The notes beneath the pieces were generated by a model. The model saw nothing but the letters and a program-made list of their open reading frames with translations, made no database searches and was not told the DNA's origin. Position numbers and translations under genes: made by a program. This document shows positions 27,913 through 36,993 of a stretch of DNA of 64,000 nucleotides, one piece after another (the stretch's first letter is position 1; every line of letters starts with the position of its first letter). The stretch is from Cellvibrio mixtus subsp. mixtus J3-8. Lineage in GTDB: Bacteria; Pseudomonadota; Gammaproteobacteria; Pseudomonadales; Cellvibrionaceae. The stretch covers positions 875,898 to 939,897 of the forward strand of contig NZ_KN266207.1 of assembly GCF_000766945.1 (NCBI RefSeq). The letters run 5' to 3'.

Positions 27913-29529
27913 CTATAGTTTAGGTATCGCTGCTAATAATTGTTGCGTGTAAGATTGCTGAGGTGCGGCAAATAAAGATTCCGTTATACCCTCCTCTACC
28001 ACTTTACCTTTCTGCATCACCACAATACGATCACATAAATACCTAACCACCGACATATCATGAGAAATAAATAACATCGTCAATTTATGTTTTTGCGTTA
28101 ACTTTAACAGTAACGCCAAAATTTGTGCCCGGATAGTCACATCCAATGCTGAAACAGGTTCATCAGCGATAATGAGTTTTGGTTTGAGGGCAATAGCGCG
28201 AGCAATTGCGATACGTTGGCGCTGCCCACCAGAAAACTCATGAGGGTATTTACGAATAAAGCGACGATCCAAACCTACATCATCCATCAGTTGATTCACT
28301 TGTTCCAACACAGTGGATTTATTGGCTAGCCCATGAACCAACAATGGTTCAGCGAGGGTGTCAAATACCGTCATGCGTGGATTTAGTGAAGCATACGGAT
28401 CTTGAAAAATCATTTGAAACTCGCGGCGTGCATTTTTTAACGATTCACCGGTTATAGTTGATAGATCCTTACCATTAAAAACAATTTCGCCCGCCTGTGA
28501 ATCTATCAAACGAATGATGCTACGACCAAGAGTTGACTTGCCCGAACCCGATTCCCCCACTAACCCCAACACTTCACCTTCATAAAGATTTATGGATACA
28601 TGATCCACACCTTTAACAACGCTTTTTATGCGTTGAAATAAGGTGCCGGTGTACGCAGGGAACCCGACTTCAAGATCTTTCACTTCCAACAACGGTGGTC
28701 TTTTGTAATCAACAGAATGCTCGGAGGCCGGTTTTGCAGTCGTTAATACTGCACTGAGTAATTTTTTTGTGTAGGGTTGTGTTGGATTTTTAAAAATACT
28801 TTGGGTATCGCCTTGCTCAACCAGCTTACCTTTTTCCATAACCAACACATGATTTGCCATCTGTGCTGCAACACCCAAATCATGAGTAATAAAAATAACC
28901 GTTAACTGACGTTTTCTCTGGAGGTTTTTGATCAAGCTCAATATCTGTGCCTGGACTGTTACATCTAATGCTGTCGTTGGCTCATCGGCAATTAATAATT
29001 CCGGTTCTGCTAATAAAGCCATAGCAATCATTACACGCTGGCGCATCCCGCCGGAAAATTGATGCGGATACTGATCAATGCGCTCCGCTGCATTTTGGAT
29101 TCCTACTTCAACAAGAACCTCAATAGCTTTTGCCCGTGCCTGCTGTTTATTAATGGCGGTGTGGACTAATAACACCTCCATTAATTGGTCAGCAATGCGC
29201 ATGTAGGGATTCAGGCAAGTCATCGGATCCTGGAAAATCATCGCAATTTTATGCGCGCGAATTTTGCGCATTTCATTCTCTGGTAAACTTAATAAATCTT
29301 GTCCATTAAAAAGCGCGCGACCCGATTCGATTTTCCCGGGCGGCATGGGAATCAAACCTAACAGGCTATAACAAGCAACAGACTTTCCAGAGCCAGACTC
29401 GCCCACAATACCTAATACATCGCCGCGATTAATTGAAAAACTTAAGTCCTCTACCGCGACAGTCTGGCCATTGCGGGTATTAAAAACCACACGTAAATTT
29501 TCGACAGATAACAATGCTTCGCTGGTCAT
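27913..29529 (-). CDS. peptide ABC transporter, fused double ATP-binding protein (OppD-OppF / YejF type)
   Basis: A 538-residue protein with two complete nucleotide-binding domains in tandem. Each has GESGSGKS Walker A (near 42 and 312), an SGG(M/Q)RQR signature and an IADEP Walker B, plus the C-terminal oligopeptide/dipeptide extension after each. It powers import of peptides through the two permeases encoded just upstream. It starts 2 nt after the OppC-like stop. Fused forms are typical of YejABEF and related importers. Confidence 0.93.
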   Translation of the reverse strand: MTSEALLSVENLRVVFNTRNGQTVAVEDLSFSINRGDVLGIVGESGSGKSVACYSLLGLIPMPPGKIESGRALFNGQDLLSLPENEMRKIRAHKIAMIFQDPMTCLNPYMRIADQLMEVLLVHTAINKQQARAKAIEVLVEVGIQNAAERIDQYPHQFSGGMRQRVMIAMALLAEPELLIADEPTTALDVTVQAQILSLIKNLQRKRQLTVIFITHDLGVAAQMANHVLVMEKGKLVEQGDTQSIFKNPTQPYTKKLLSAVLTTAKPASEHSVDYKRPPLLEVKDLEVGFPAYTGTLFQRIKSVVKGVDHVSINLYEGEVLGLVGESGSGKSTLGRSIIRLIDSQAGEIVFNGKDLSTITGESLKNARREFQMIFQDPYASLNPRMTVFDTLAEPLLVHGLANKSTVLEQVNQLMDDVGLDRRFIRKYPHEFSGGQRQRIAIARAIALKPKLIIADEPVSALDVTIRAQILALLLKLTQKHKLTMLFISHDMSVVRYLCDRIVVMQKGKVVEEGITESLFAAPQQSYTQQLLAAIPKL

Positions 29530-29531
29530 AA

Positions 29532-30422
29532 TTAATCCCTGGATGCTCTTGGATCTAATGCATCACGCAAACCATCCCCCAGGAAATTGAGAGAAAAAAG
29601 CGTAATTGTTAATATCAAACCAGGGAAAAATAACAACCAGACATACTCTTCCATCACTTCAACTCCGCTGGCGATTAATGATCCCCATGAGCTTGCTGGC
29701 GGTTGTATCCCCAACCCTAAAAAACTTAAAAATGATTCAAGCAGGATCACACTGGGGATGGTCAAGGTTGTATATACAATGACGGGGCCGAGTACATTGG
29801 GAATTAAATGGCGTGAAACGATTCGCGCAGGCGATAACCCCATAGAAATAGCAGCTTCAACAAATTCCTGCCTTTTGATCGCCAATACCTGGCCACGGAC
29901 TATACGAGCCATGGTTAGCCATTCTACCGCCCCGATTGCAAGAAATAGCAACAGGAGGCTACTGCCAAATACAACCGTTAACAGAATGATGAAGATGGTA
30001 AATGGTAAAGCATAAAGAGCATCAACAATTCGCATCATTACTGCATCGGTTCTACCACCAACAAAGCCGGCAATCGCCCCCCACAAAACACCAATGGTTA
30101 GTGCGACTGCTGTGGCGATAAAACCTACTGCCAATGAAATACGGCTTCCGTACATAATCCGAGTGAGTTGATCGCGACCAAGGATATCGGTTCCCAACCA
30201 ATGTTGAGCCGATGGCGGTGATGCGCCGAGCTCCAAATTCTGTTCTTCGTAAGAATAAGGCGCAATCCACGGGGTTAATAAAGCAATAACAATTAACGCT
30301 AATAAAAAATAAAGACCGAGCATGGCCATTCTATTTTTTCGTAAACGTGCCAATGCATCCTGTGTTAACGAACGCCCTTTTTCCAGTTGTGAAAGCTCGG
30401 GAATTTTGATGACCTCAGACAT
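29532..30422 (-). CDS. peptide ABC transporter permease (OppC/DppC-like)
   Basis: Inner-membrane subunit of the peptide importer, 296 residues from the preferred start. A longer frame to 30470 would overlap the previous gene by 46 nt; the ATG at 30422 (MSEVIKI) sits 2 nt after that gene's stop with AAGGGG upstream, so it is chosen. It has the OppC N-terminal domain, about six helices and the EAA loop (EFVEAAISMGLSPARI), then the PRASRD C-terminus. Confidence 0.93.
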   Translation of the reverse strand: MSEVIKIPELSQLEKGRSLTQDALARLRKNRMAMLGLYFLLALIVIALLTPWIAPYSYEEQNLELGASPPSAQHWLGTDILGRDQLTRIMYGSRISLAVGFIATAVALTIGVLWGAIAGFVGGRTDAVMMRIVDALYALPFTIFIILLTVVFGSSLLLLFLAIGAVEWLTMARIVRGQVLAIKRQEFVEAAISMGLSPARIVSRHLIPNVLGPVIVYTTLTIPSVILLESFLSFLGLGIQPPASSWGSLIASGVEVMEEYVWLLFFPGLILTITLFSLNFLGDGLRDALDPRASRD

Positions 30423-30424
30423 AA

Positions 30425-31360
30425 CTATCCCCTTGCCTCCAGCTCTTGGCGCAATTTTGGATTGAGCCAAACAAGTACTATATCGGCGAGCAAATTAAAT
30501 AAAATAATTAGAAATGCAAAAAATATAGTGCACCCAAGAATCATTGTGTAATCGCGATTAAACGCAGCAGTTACATAAAACCTGCCCAATCCGGGAATCT
30601 GAAAAATAGATTCAACAACAAAGGAGCCGGCCAGCAATCCAGCAATTGCTGGCCCCAGAAATGAAATTACCGGGGTAATTCCGCCGCGCAACGCATGCAC
30701 AAACACAATACGGCTCGTAGACAATCCCTTTGCGCGGGCTGTACGAATATAATCTTGCGAGAGAATATCCAACATTCCACCTCTACTAATACGGGCAATG
30801 TAAGCTGCATATACAGAGCCAAGCGTAATTGAAGGTAATATTTTGTCACCCGGAATTTCGCCCCATCCTGCAACGGGAAGCCAATCCAGCCAAATGCCAA
30901 ACACTAATAGCAAAATCGGACCCAATACAAATGTAGGCATGCAAATTCCTACCATTGCCGCCGACATTGGAATGTAATCCTGCATACTATTTGTTTTTAA
31001 CGACGCGATAATACCGGCCGTTAACCCCGTAACCAATGCAAAAATTAATGCATAGAAAGAGAGCTCCAACGTTGCGGGAAGGCCGGCAGCTATAAGGTCA
31101 TTTACAGTGTGGCTCGGATATTTGAACGATGGCCCTAAATCGCCCTGAACTACATTCGCAATGTAATCCAGGAATTGTTTCCATAACGGATCATCAAGGT
31201 GGTAGCGTTCATTTAAATTTTTTATCACTTCGGGGGGAACTGCGCGATCTTCATCAAATGGCCCTCCTGGTGCAGAACGGATCATTATGAAAGTCACAAG
31301 TGACACCATAAAAAGCACCGGTATCGCTTGTAAAACACGTCGTACAATAAACATAAACAT
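30425..31360 (-). CDS. peptide ABC transporter permease (OppB/DppB-like)
   Basis: A 311-residue inner-membrane permease with a first helix beginning RRVLQAIPVLF, a characteristic OppB start, then a periplasmic loop, about five more helices and the EAA motif DYIRTARAKGLSTSRI. It starts 7 nt after the binding-protein stop, with GGAG overlapping that stop region. ATG 31354 is an alternative start two codons in. Confidence 0.93.
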   Translation of the reverse strand: MFMFIVRRVLQAIPVLFMVSLVTFIMIRSAPGGPFDEDRAVPPEVIKNLNERYHLDDPLWKQFLDYIANVVQGDLGPSFKYPSHTVNDLIAAGLPATLELSFYALIFALVTGLTAGIIASLKTNSMQDYIPMSAAMVGICMPTFVLGPILLLVFGIWLDWLPVAGWGEIPGDKILPSITLGSVYAAYIARISRGGMLDILSQDYIRTARAKGLSTSRIVFVHALRGGITPVISFLGPAIAGLLAGSFVVESIFQIPGLGRFYVTAAFNRDYTMILGCTIFFAFLIILFNLLADIVLVWLNPKLRQELEARG

Positions 31361-31367
31361 GCGTGTT

Positions 31368-32975
31368 TTACTCCAGGTATATCTGCTTGAATGAATAATA
31401 ATCCATCGGATTGTCGTACCAGTTCTTCACTGATTTTGATACCAGGCGATTCCAGTGATAAGTGTATAGCGGCAAAATTGGAACCTCATCTACAAGAATT
31501 TTGTCTGCCTTCTGAAAATAAAACATACGTTGTTCCGGATCAGCCTCCAGTGCCGACGCGCGAATTAATGAATCATATTCCGTGCTTGCAAAACCGGTTT
31601 TATTATTACCATTGCCGGTCGTAAACATTTCCAAAAATGTAAACGGATCAAGATAGTCCCCCACCCAGGATGCCCTATCAATTTCATAATCCATTTGGCG
31701 TTCACGGTCCAGGAATACTTTCCATTCAACATTTTCCAAACTTACTTCAATACCCAATTCCTTTTTCCACATTTGTTGAATAGCCATGGCAACATTTCGA
31801 TGTTCATCGTTGGTGTTAAATGCAATGGTTAACGTTGGAAAACCTTTTCCTTCCGGAAAACCCGCTTCAGCGAGCAGCTTTCTAGCCAGATCGGGATCGT
31901 AGGGCATTTTTGCTTCAGGTACGTAAGAATTTGGATCAGGTGCAGTTAATGCATAGGCGGGTTTTTGACCAAACTTGGTGACATACTCAACTATTTGGTG
32001 TCGGTTAACGCTATAGGCAAGGGCTTTGCGAACACGCAGATCATTCAACGGTTTTATAGTGGTGTTAAAACGATAAAAATAAGTTGCAAAATTTTGAAAG
32101 GAACGCAGAACGCCATCATTTTTTGCTTTGTAATACTCTAATTTATCGCGCGGCAAATAATAGGTGATATGCAATTGCCCGGCCCTGAACATACGTTCTT
32201 CTACCGTATATTTAGGAATTGGATAAAATCTTATTTCATTAAGTTTTACATTGGCCGCATCCCAATAATAAGGATTACGTTTGACGGCGATATATTTTGT
32301 TGGAATCCATTCAACGGGAATAAATGGTCCATTGCCTACAAAATTTTCCGGGCGAGTCCATTTTGTACCTCGCTCGTCTATTGCACCAAATTTTTCAATA
32401 GTGGGGATATGCAGTGCAAATGCGCTGTGATGGGCGAGTAACTGCAGGAAATAAGGAGTCGGTGCTATGAGTTCGACATCCAGGATTTTTTTATCAAATG
32501 CTTTAACACCGACATCTTCGAAACCAATTTTTCCTTCGTGAAATGCCTGGCCATTTTTTACTACGTATAACGATGTTGCGTATTGGTTACCTAACGCAGG
32601 CAGAAAGCTTCGCCGCCAGGATTGCACAAAATCATTTGCAGTCAGGTCATCGCCATTTGACCATTTGGCATTTTCCCGGATATAAAATCTATACTTTGTT
32701 CCATCTTCTGATATATCCCACCGTTCCGCTACACCCGGCACCACCTTAAGCGTTTTAGGATCCCTTGCGACCAACCCTTCGAACAACGCTGCCTGCACAC
32801 GTGACTCGGGCATACCAGTGGTGACTTGCGGATCCAGATCGGAGATTTCATCGCCATTTGCAATATGCAAAATCTGCTGCTCATTACCTATATCAACCAG
32901 TTTTTGCGACTTTCCACAACCAGATAGCAGGCCAGCAGCCATTACACAAATCATCAGCCATCGTATCGCATGCAT
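31368..32975 (-). CDS. peptide-binding lipoprotein (SBP_bac_5, OppA-like)
   Basis: A 535-residue substrate-binding protein of the oligopeptide family. The N-terminus is a lipoprotein signal with the lipobox LSGC and Cys20, so it is membrane-tethered, unlike soluble periplasmic OppA of E. coli. Core features include the early DLDPQ segment, WSNGDDLTANDFV and ALAYSVNRHQIV. It lies 30 nt after the M3 peptidase gene and heads the transporter genes proper. Confidence 0.93.
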   Translation of the reverse strand: MHAIRWLMICVMAAGLLSGCGKSQKLVDIGNEQQILHIANGDEISDLDPQVTTGMPESRVQAALFEGLVARDPKTLKVVPGVAERWDISEDGTKYRFYIRENAKWSNGDDLTANDFVQSWRRSFLPALGNQYATSLYVVKNGQAFHEGKIGFEDVGVKAFDKKILDVELIAPTPYFLQLLAHHSAFALHIPTIEKFGAIDERGTKWTRPENFVGNGPFIPVEWIPTKYIAVKRNPYYWDAANVKLNEIRFYPIPKYTVEERMFRAGQLHITYYLPRDKLEYYKAKNDGVLRSFQNFATYFYRFNTTIKPLNDLRVRKALAYSVNRHQIVEYVTKFGQKPAYALTAPDPNSYVPEAKMPYDPDLARKLLAEAGFPEGKGFPTLTIAFNTNDEHRNVAMAIQQMWKKELGIEVSLENVEWKVFLDRERQMDYEIDRASWVGDYLDPFTFLEMFTTGNGNNKTGFASTEYDSLIRASALEADPEQRMFYFQKADKILVDEVPILPLYTYHWNRLVSKSVKNWYDNPMDYYSFKQIYLE

Positions 32976-33005
32976 AAATATAACTCTGTCAGAAGTTAAT
33001 AATCA

Positions 33006-35069
33006 TTATTTTGAAAGGTCTTTTGCAAATGCATCAAAACTGTAAGGTCTTCCAAGAAAATCCTCTACCAATTCAGATGCATCTTTTTTTCCACCGGGCG
33101 CTAATACTGTTTCGCGATACCGTTGAGCCAATTCAGCATTACGCAATCCTTTTTTCACGAATTCACTGTGCATATCAGCAGCAATAACCAATGACCACAT
33201 ATAGGTGTAATAAAGAGACGAGTAACCATTTAGGTGGCCAAAACTGGTATAAAAATAGGTATCGTCCACATAACCAAAAGGTGAATACGAAGATTGTATT
33301 TCGGCCATTTTTTTGTTTAGGTCAAGCGTGGCAGGATCCTGATTATAAAAACCCAACGATAATGCAGCATAGAAGAGTTGATGCTTGGTCCACATTCCTT
33401 TGCCAAAATCGCGCGCTGCAACCATCTTTTTTACCAGTTCAGGAGGAATTACTTCACCTTTCTCGTTACGTGCAAACTTGGCCAATGTCGCAGCATCCCA
33501 AACCCATTCCTCTAACATTTGCGAAGGTGCTTCAACAAAATCCAATTCAGTTTTGGTACCAGAAAAATAAATCCAACGCTGATCCACGCCAGCGAAAATA
33601 TCGTGCATTAGATGGCCGAATTCATGTAAAAAAGTTTCGACATCGGTGTGTTCCATTAAACCGGAAGGGAAATTACAAACCAGGGCTGCTTCTGGTAATT
33701 GAAGGTCTTTGAGCCCGCTGGTTATTGAAAACTGGGCCGCATGTTTGTATTTGCCATCACGCGGATGCATATCCAGGTAGAAACGGCCAATCACTCTTCC
33801 CTTCTCAACAATTTCATAGGCGGTTACTGTTTCGTGCCAAACCTTGGTATTCCAGGGGCGAATACTGATACCAAACATGGTCTCCATTAAATCAAAAATT
33901 CCTTTACGAACATTTTCGTATTGAAAATATTGGCGCACCTCCTGGGAGTTGACCTCGTATTTTTCTTTCTTGACCAAATGTTCTAAATAGAGTTTCTGCC
34001 AATCCGCAACTACCTTGGCTGATGGATCTATTTTTTGTAGCCGTTTCAATAATTCGTTGTATTCGATCTCAGCGCGAGGATTAGCCAGTGTAGAAACTTT
34101 GTCGATAAATGATTGGGCATTAGCCGGATTCTTAATCATTTTATCTTCGGTGATATATTCTGAAAAATTTTTATAACCTAACAGCTGTGCTAATTCATAA
34201 CGTTTTTCAAGCAGCTGTTGTAAGACCTTTTTATTTTCCGGATAGGCCTGCTGCCTGAAAATTACATAGAATTTTTTTCGCAATGCATCATTTTCGGCAA
34301 ACTGCATAAAGGGGACGTAATCAGGATATGCAGTGGTAAGAATTATTTTCCCTTGTGCATCAGGTTTATGCGCATCAATATAATCTTGCGGCAATCCACT
34401 CAAATCACCAATAGAATCAAGAACCAACTGACGCGCGCCATCACGTATATTTTTATCGAACTGCTGGCCTGTTAAATTAATTTCTTCATTTAGTGCTTTA
34501 ATACGTGCGCGGGTTGCATCATCTTTATCAACACCCGAACGCTTATAATCGAGCAACATACGCTCAACGAAACGGCGATCCTGTTCATCCAGGACATTTT
34601 TATCAATCTTCGCAATACGATTATAAAGTGGGCGCGACAGACTGATTTCACTAATTAATGAGACCAGATTTTGCTCGCACTGCTCAGCGGCAGTACGCAT
34701 TTCCGGATTCGGATGAACATTGGCATAAAGGCTGGACAGGTTCATTTGCCGATCAAGAATAATATCCACAGCATTAATACTTTGTAGCAAATCTTTCTGG
34801 CTGTAATTTTTGGATGACGATAGGTCAGCCATATAAGCCTGTACCTTTACGTAATCATTCTGACAATTATCCAAATAGCTTTTGGCGTTTTTATCTGCCG
34901 GTGCAGTCCAGGTAATTGCGGTTGCATCGTTTGGTACGGCCTCACCCGATTTGGAGGGCAGAGTTGAGGTGCAGCCATTCAGGAGGATGCCAATTAGTGC
35001 GCATAGAGGTAATTTGCTTACAGATATGGCTGTGAGGAACAATCTGTTTGAACCCAGGAACAACGTCAT
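33006..35069 (-). CDS. lipoprotein M3-family zinc oligopeptidase
   Basis: A 687-residue thimet-oligopeptidase-type metallopeptidase. The zinc site HEFGH is at residues 482-486. The N-terminus carries a hydrophobic signal and the lipobox LNGC with Cys33, so this copy is predicted to sit in the envelope, whereas classic M3 enzymes (OpdA, Dcp) are cytoplasmic or soluble. It is the first gene of a five-gene leftward unit with the peptide-binding protein and transporter, which suggests cutting of oligopeptides before uptake. The catalytic family is certain; the coupling is inference. Confidence 0.92.
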   Translation of the reverse strand: MTLFLGSNRLFLTAISVSKLPLCALIGILLNGCTSTLPSKSGEAVPNDATAITWTAPADKNAKSYLDNCQNDYVKVQAYMADLSSSKNYSQKDLLQSINAVDIILDRQMNLSSLYANVHPNPEMRTAAEQCEQNLVSLISEISLSRPLYNRIAKIDKNVLDEQDRRFVERMLLDYKRSGVDKDDATRARIKALNEEINLTGQQFDKNIRDGARQLVLDSIGDLSGLPQDYIDAHKPDAQGKIILTTAYPDYVPFMQFAENDALRKKFYVIFRQQAYPENKKVLQQLLEKRYELAQLLGYKNFSEYITEDKMIKNPANAQSFIDKVSTLANPRAEIEYNELLKRLQKIDPSAKVVADWQKLYLEHLVKKEKYEVNSQEVRQYFQYENVRKGIFDLMETMFGISIRPWNTKVWHETVTAYEIVEKGRVIGRFYLDMHPRDGKYKHAAQFSITSGLKDLQLPEAALVCNFPSGLMEHTDVETFLHEFGHLMHDIFAGVDQRWIYFSGTKTELDFVEAPSQMLEEWVWDAATLAKFARNEKGEVIPPELVKKMVAARDFGKGMWTKHQLFYAALSLGFYNQDPATLDLNKKMAEIQSSYSPFGYVDDTYFYTSFGHLNGYSSLYYTYMWSLVIAADMHSEFVKKGLRNAELAQRYRETVLAPGGKKDASELVEDFLGRPYSFDAFAKDLSK

Positions 35070-35335
35070 AACACCCCTCCAGTATCAATAAATGGTTTTC
35101 CCGCGCTGCAATATCGCCGGTGAACGAGGCATGGTAGTACAGTTTTCAATACAAACAAAGAGGATAAAATTGCTTAATCATTAAGGACTTATGTGATATT
35201 TTTCGCGTTTTCCCCGCATTTGGATGGGTTAGCCATCGGCAATTTGCTTTCCATACTGAGTTTCCCAACAAATTTACAGATTGCTGCTAAGCTTCAGTTA
35301 AATCCCTAGAAAACGCCTATAACTAGATTTGAATT

Positions 35336-35953
35336 ATGCGTGATTATTTACTGACTGAAGATCAACGTGATTGCCTTCAGGAAATTACGAATGTTGCCAT
35401 GGGACAAGCGGGCTCACACCTGGCTCGCCTGCTGAATGTTTTTGTCGTTTTATCCATTCCCCACGTTAGCGTATTAAATCCAACCGATATTGCGATGGCG
35501 TTGCAATCACTGAACAGGGAAGGGAAAGACGATATCGTTCACGGCGTTTGCCAGGGATTTATCGGTGGCGGCATAGCAGGTGAAGCCATGCTTATTTTTC
35601 ATGGCACCGATTTTGAAGACTTGGCCAAGCTGCTCAAATATGACCGCATTCCTGATGAGCAAGCGCAATATGAACTATTAATGGATACAGCCAATGTGCT
35701 TAATGGGGCCTGTTTGCGCGGCCTGGCAGAACAGCTTGACACCCATTTCAGCTTCGGACCACCAATGTTACTGGGACAACACTGCAACATTACCGACCTT
35801 CTCCAAAATGACAATATGAAATGGAAACAAGCCCTGGTCGTTGAAATTAATTACGCTATTGAAAATCACAAAATCAACTGCGATTTATTACTCGTTGTAG
35901 CTGAACATTCGATTCATGGATTAATTGAAAAACTCAATTATTTACTTGATTAA
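35336..35953 (+). CDS. CheC-like phosphatase domain protein
   Basis: A 205-residue protein of the CheC/CheX fold. The first active-site motif is D12-x3-E16-x2-N19 followed by x22 and P42, exactly the CheC pattern. The second is E113-x3-D117-x2-N120, with Asp for the usual Glu. CheC dephosphorylates CheY-P in chemotaxis. No cheY or cheA is adjacent; instead a PAS-GGEEF gene follows 23 nt later, so it may act on a receiver domain in a c-di-GMP pathway. Confidence 0.82.
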   Translation: MRDYLLTEDQRDCLQEITNVAMGQAGSHLARLLNVFVVLSIPHVSVLNPTDIAMALQSLNREGKDDIVHGVCQGFIGGGIAGEAMLIFHGTDFEDLAKLLKYDRIPDEQAQYELLMDTANVLNGACLRGLAEQLDTHFSFGPPMLLGQHCNITDLLQNDNMKWKQALVVEINYAIENHKINCDLLLVVAEHSIHGLIEKLNYLLD

Positions 35954-35976
35954 CTTTGGGCATTTAAAGACAAACG

Positions 35977-36939
35977 ATGGCAATGAGCGACGAACTCAAT
36001 AAGTTATTTAAAGATGTCCATTGGCAAATGGACATCTTGCAAAATATCGATGTAGGTTTAGTGGTGATGAACCAGGACTACACGATTGAAGTTTGGAACA
36101 GCTTCATGCAAAACCATAGCAGCAAAGCACCTGAGGATGTGCTGGGAAAAAGCTTGTTCCAGGTTTTCCCTGAGCTACCAGAGCAATGGTTTCGCCACAA
36201 GGCCCAAGCTGTTTTTGTATTACAAAACGCCACATTTACCACTTGGGAACAGCGCCCTTTTCTATTTCGTTTTCCTCATTACCGCCCTATTACTGGCACT
36301 GCGGAATACATGTATCAAAACAGTACCATTATCCCTCTGGCAGACACCAAAGGCATTGTTGGCCATATCTGCCTGATAATTTATGACGTAACCGATACAG
36401 CTGTTAATAAACTTGCACAACAGCAAGCAAACAAACAGCTTCAGAACCTGAGCCGTACCGATCATTTAACTGGTTTATTTAATCGTGGTTATTGGGAGTT
36501 ACGTTTAATTCAAGAATTCAAACGTTATGACCGCTATGAGCAATCCTCTAGCCTGATAATGCTCGACATAGATCATTTCAAGAAGATTAATGATAAGTAT
36601 GGCCACACGGTTGGAGATGAGGCGATCCGTGGAGTAAGCCGCGCAATAAAAGAACAAGTCAGAGACCTTGATATTGCCGGGCGTTACGGCGGAGAAGAAT
36701 TTGCAATAATCCTAACCAATACCGACGGAGATGGAGCGTGTGTTTTTGCTGAACGTTTGCGCAACACAGTTGAAAATCTGACAGTTTATGCAGAAGGGCA
36801 CGAGATTAAATTTACTATTAGCCTGGGAGTCGCAGAAATGAGCAACCAGGTCAGGGATCATCGAAACTGGATTGAAAGAGCTGACCATGCCCTGTATCGC
36901 TCAAAGGAAACTGGTCGAAATCGTTGCACAATGCTTTGA
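35977..36939 (+). CDS. PAS-GGDEF diguanylate cyclase
   Basis: A 320-residue cytoplasmic protein. A PAS domain (about 17-140) precedes a GGDEF domain (about 155-320) with the active site GGEEF at 238-242, so it should make c-di-GMP from two GTP. An RxxD product-inhibition site (R229-D-L-D232) lies five residues before it. ATGs at 35977 and 35983 are both possible; neither has a strong ribosome-binding site. It probably forms a two-gene unit with the CheC-like gene, closed by a terminator. Confidence 0.93.
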   Translation: MAMSDELNKLFKDVHWQMDILQNIDVGLVVMNQDYTIEVWNSFMQNHSSKAPEDVLGKSLFQVFPELPEQWFRHKAQAVFVLQNATFTTWEQRPFLFRFPHYRPITGTAEYMYQNSTIIPLADTKGIVGHICLIIYDVTDTAVNKLAQQQANKQLQNLSRTDHLTGLFNRGYWELRLIQEFKRYDRYEQSSSLIMLDIDHFKKINDKYGHTVGDEAIRGVSRAIKEQVRDLDIAGRYGGEEFAIILTNTDGDGACVFAERLRNTVENLTVYAEGHEIKFTISLGVAEMSNQVRDHRNWIERADHALYRSKETGRNRCTML

Positions 36940-36947
36940 CGAACAAT

Positions 36948-36975
36948 AAAAAAGGCTTCAAATGAAGCCTTTTTT
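36948..36975. terminator. bidirectional terminator between the diguanylate cyclase and ppiD
   Basis: AAAAAAGGCTTC and GAAGCCTTTTTT form a 12-bp stem with a 4-nt loop. A run of T follows on either strand, serving the convergent genes on both sides. Confidence 0.93.
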
Positions 36976-36993
36976 ATTAGGTGGCGGATGATT

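Noticed and set aside
33191-33712. 173-codon open frame antisense to the M3 peptidase gene
   Set aside because: Overlaps the zinc-site region of a clear peptidase; no start signal or family features.
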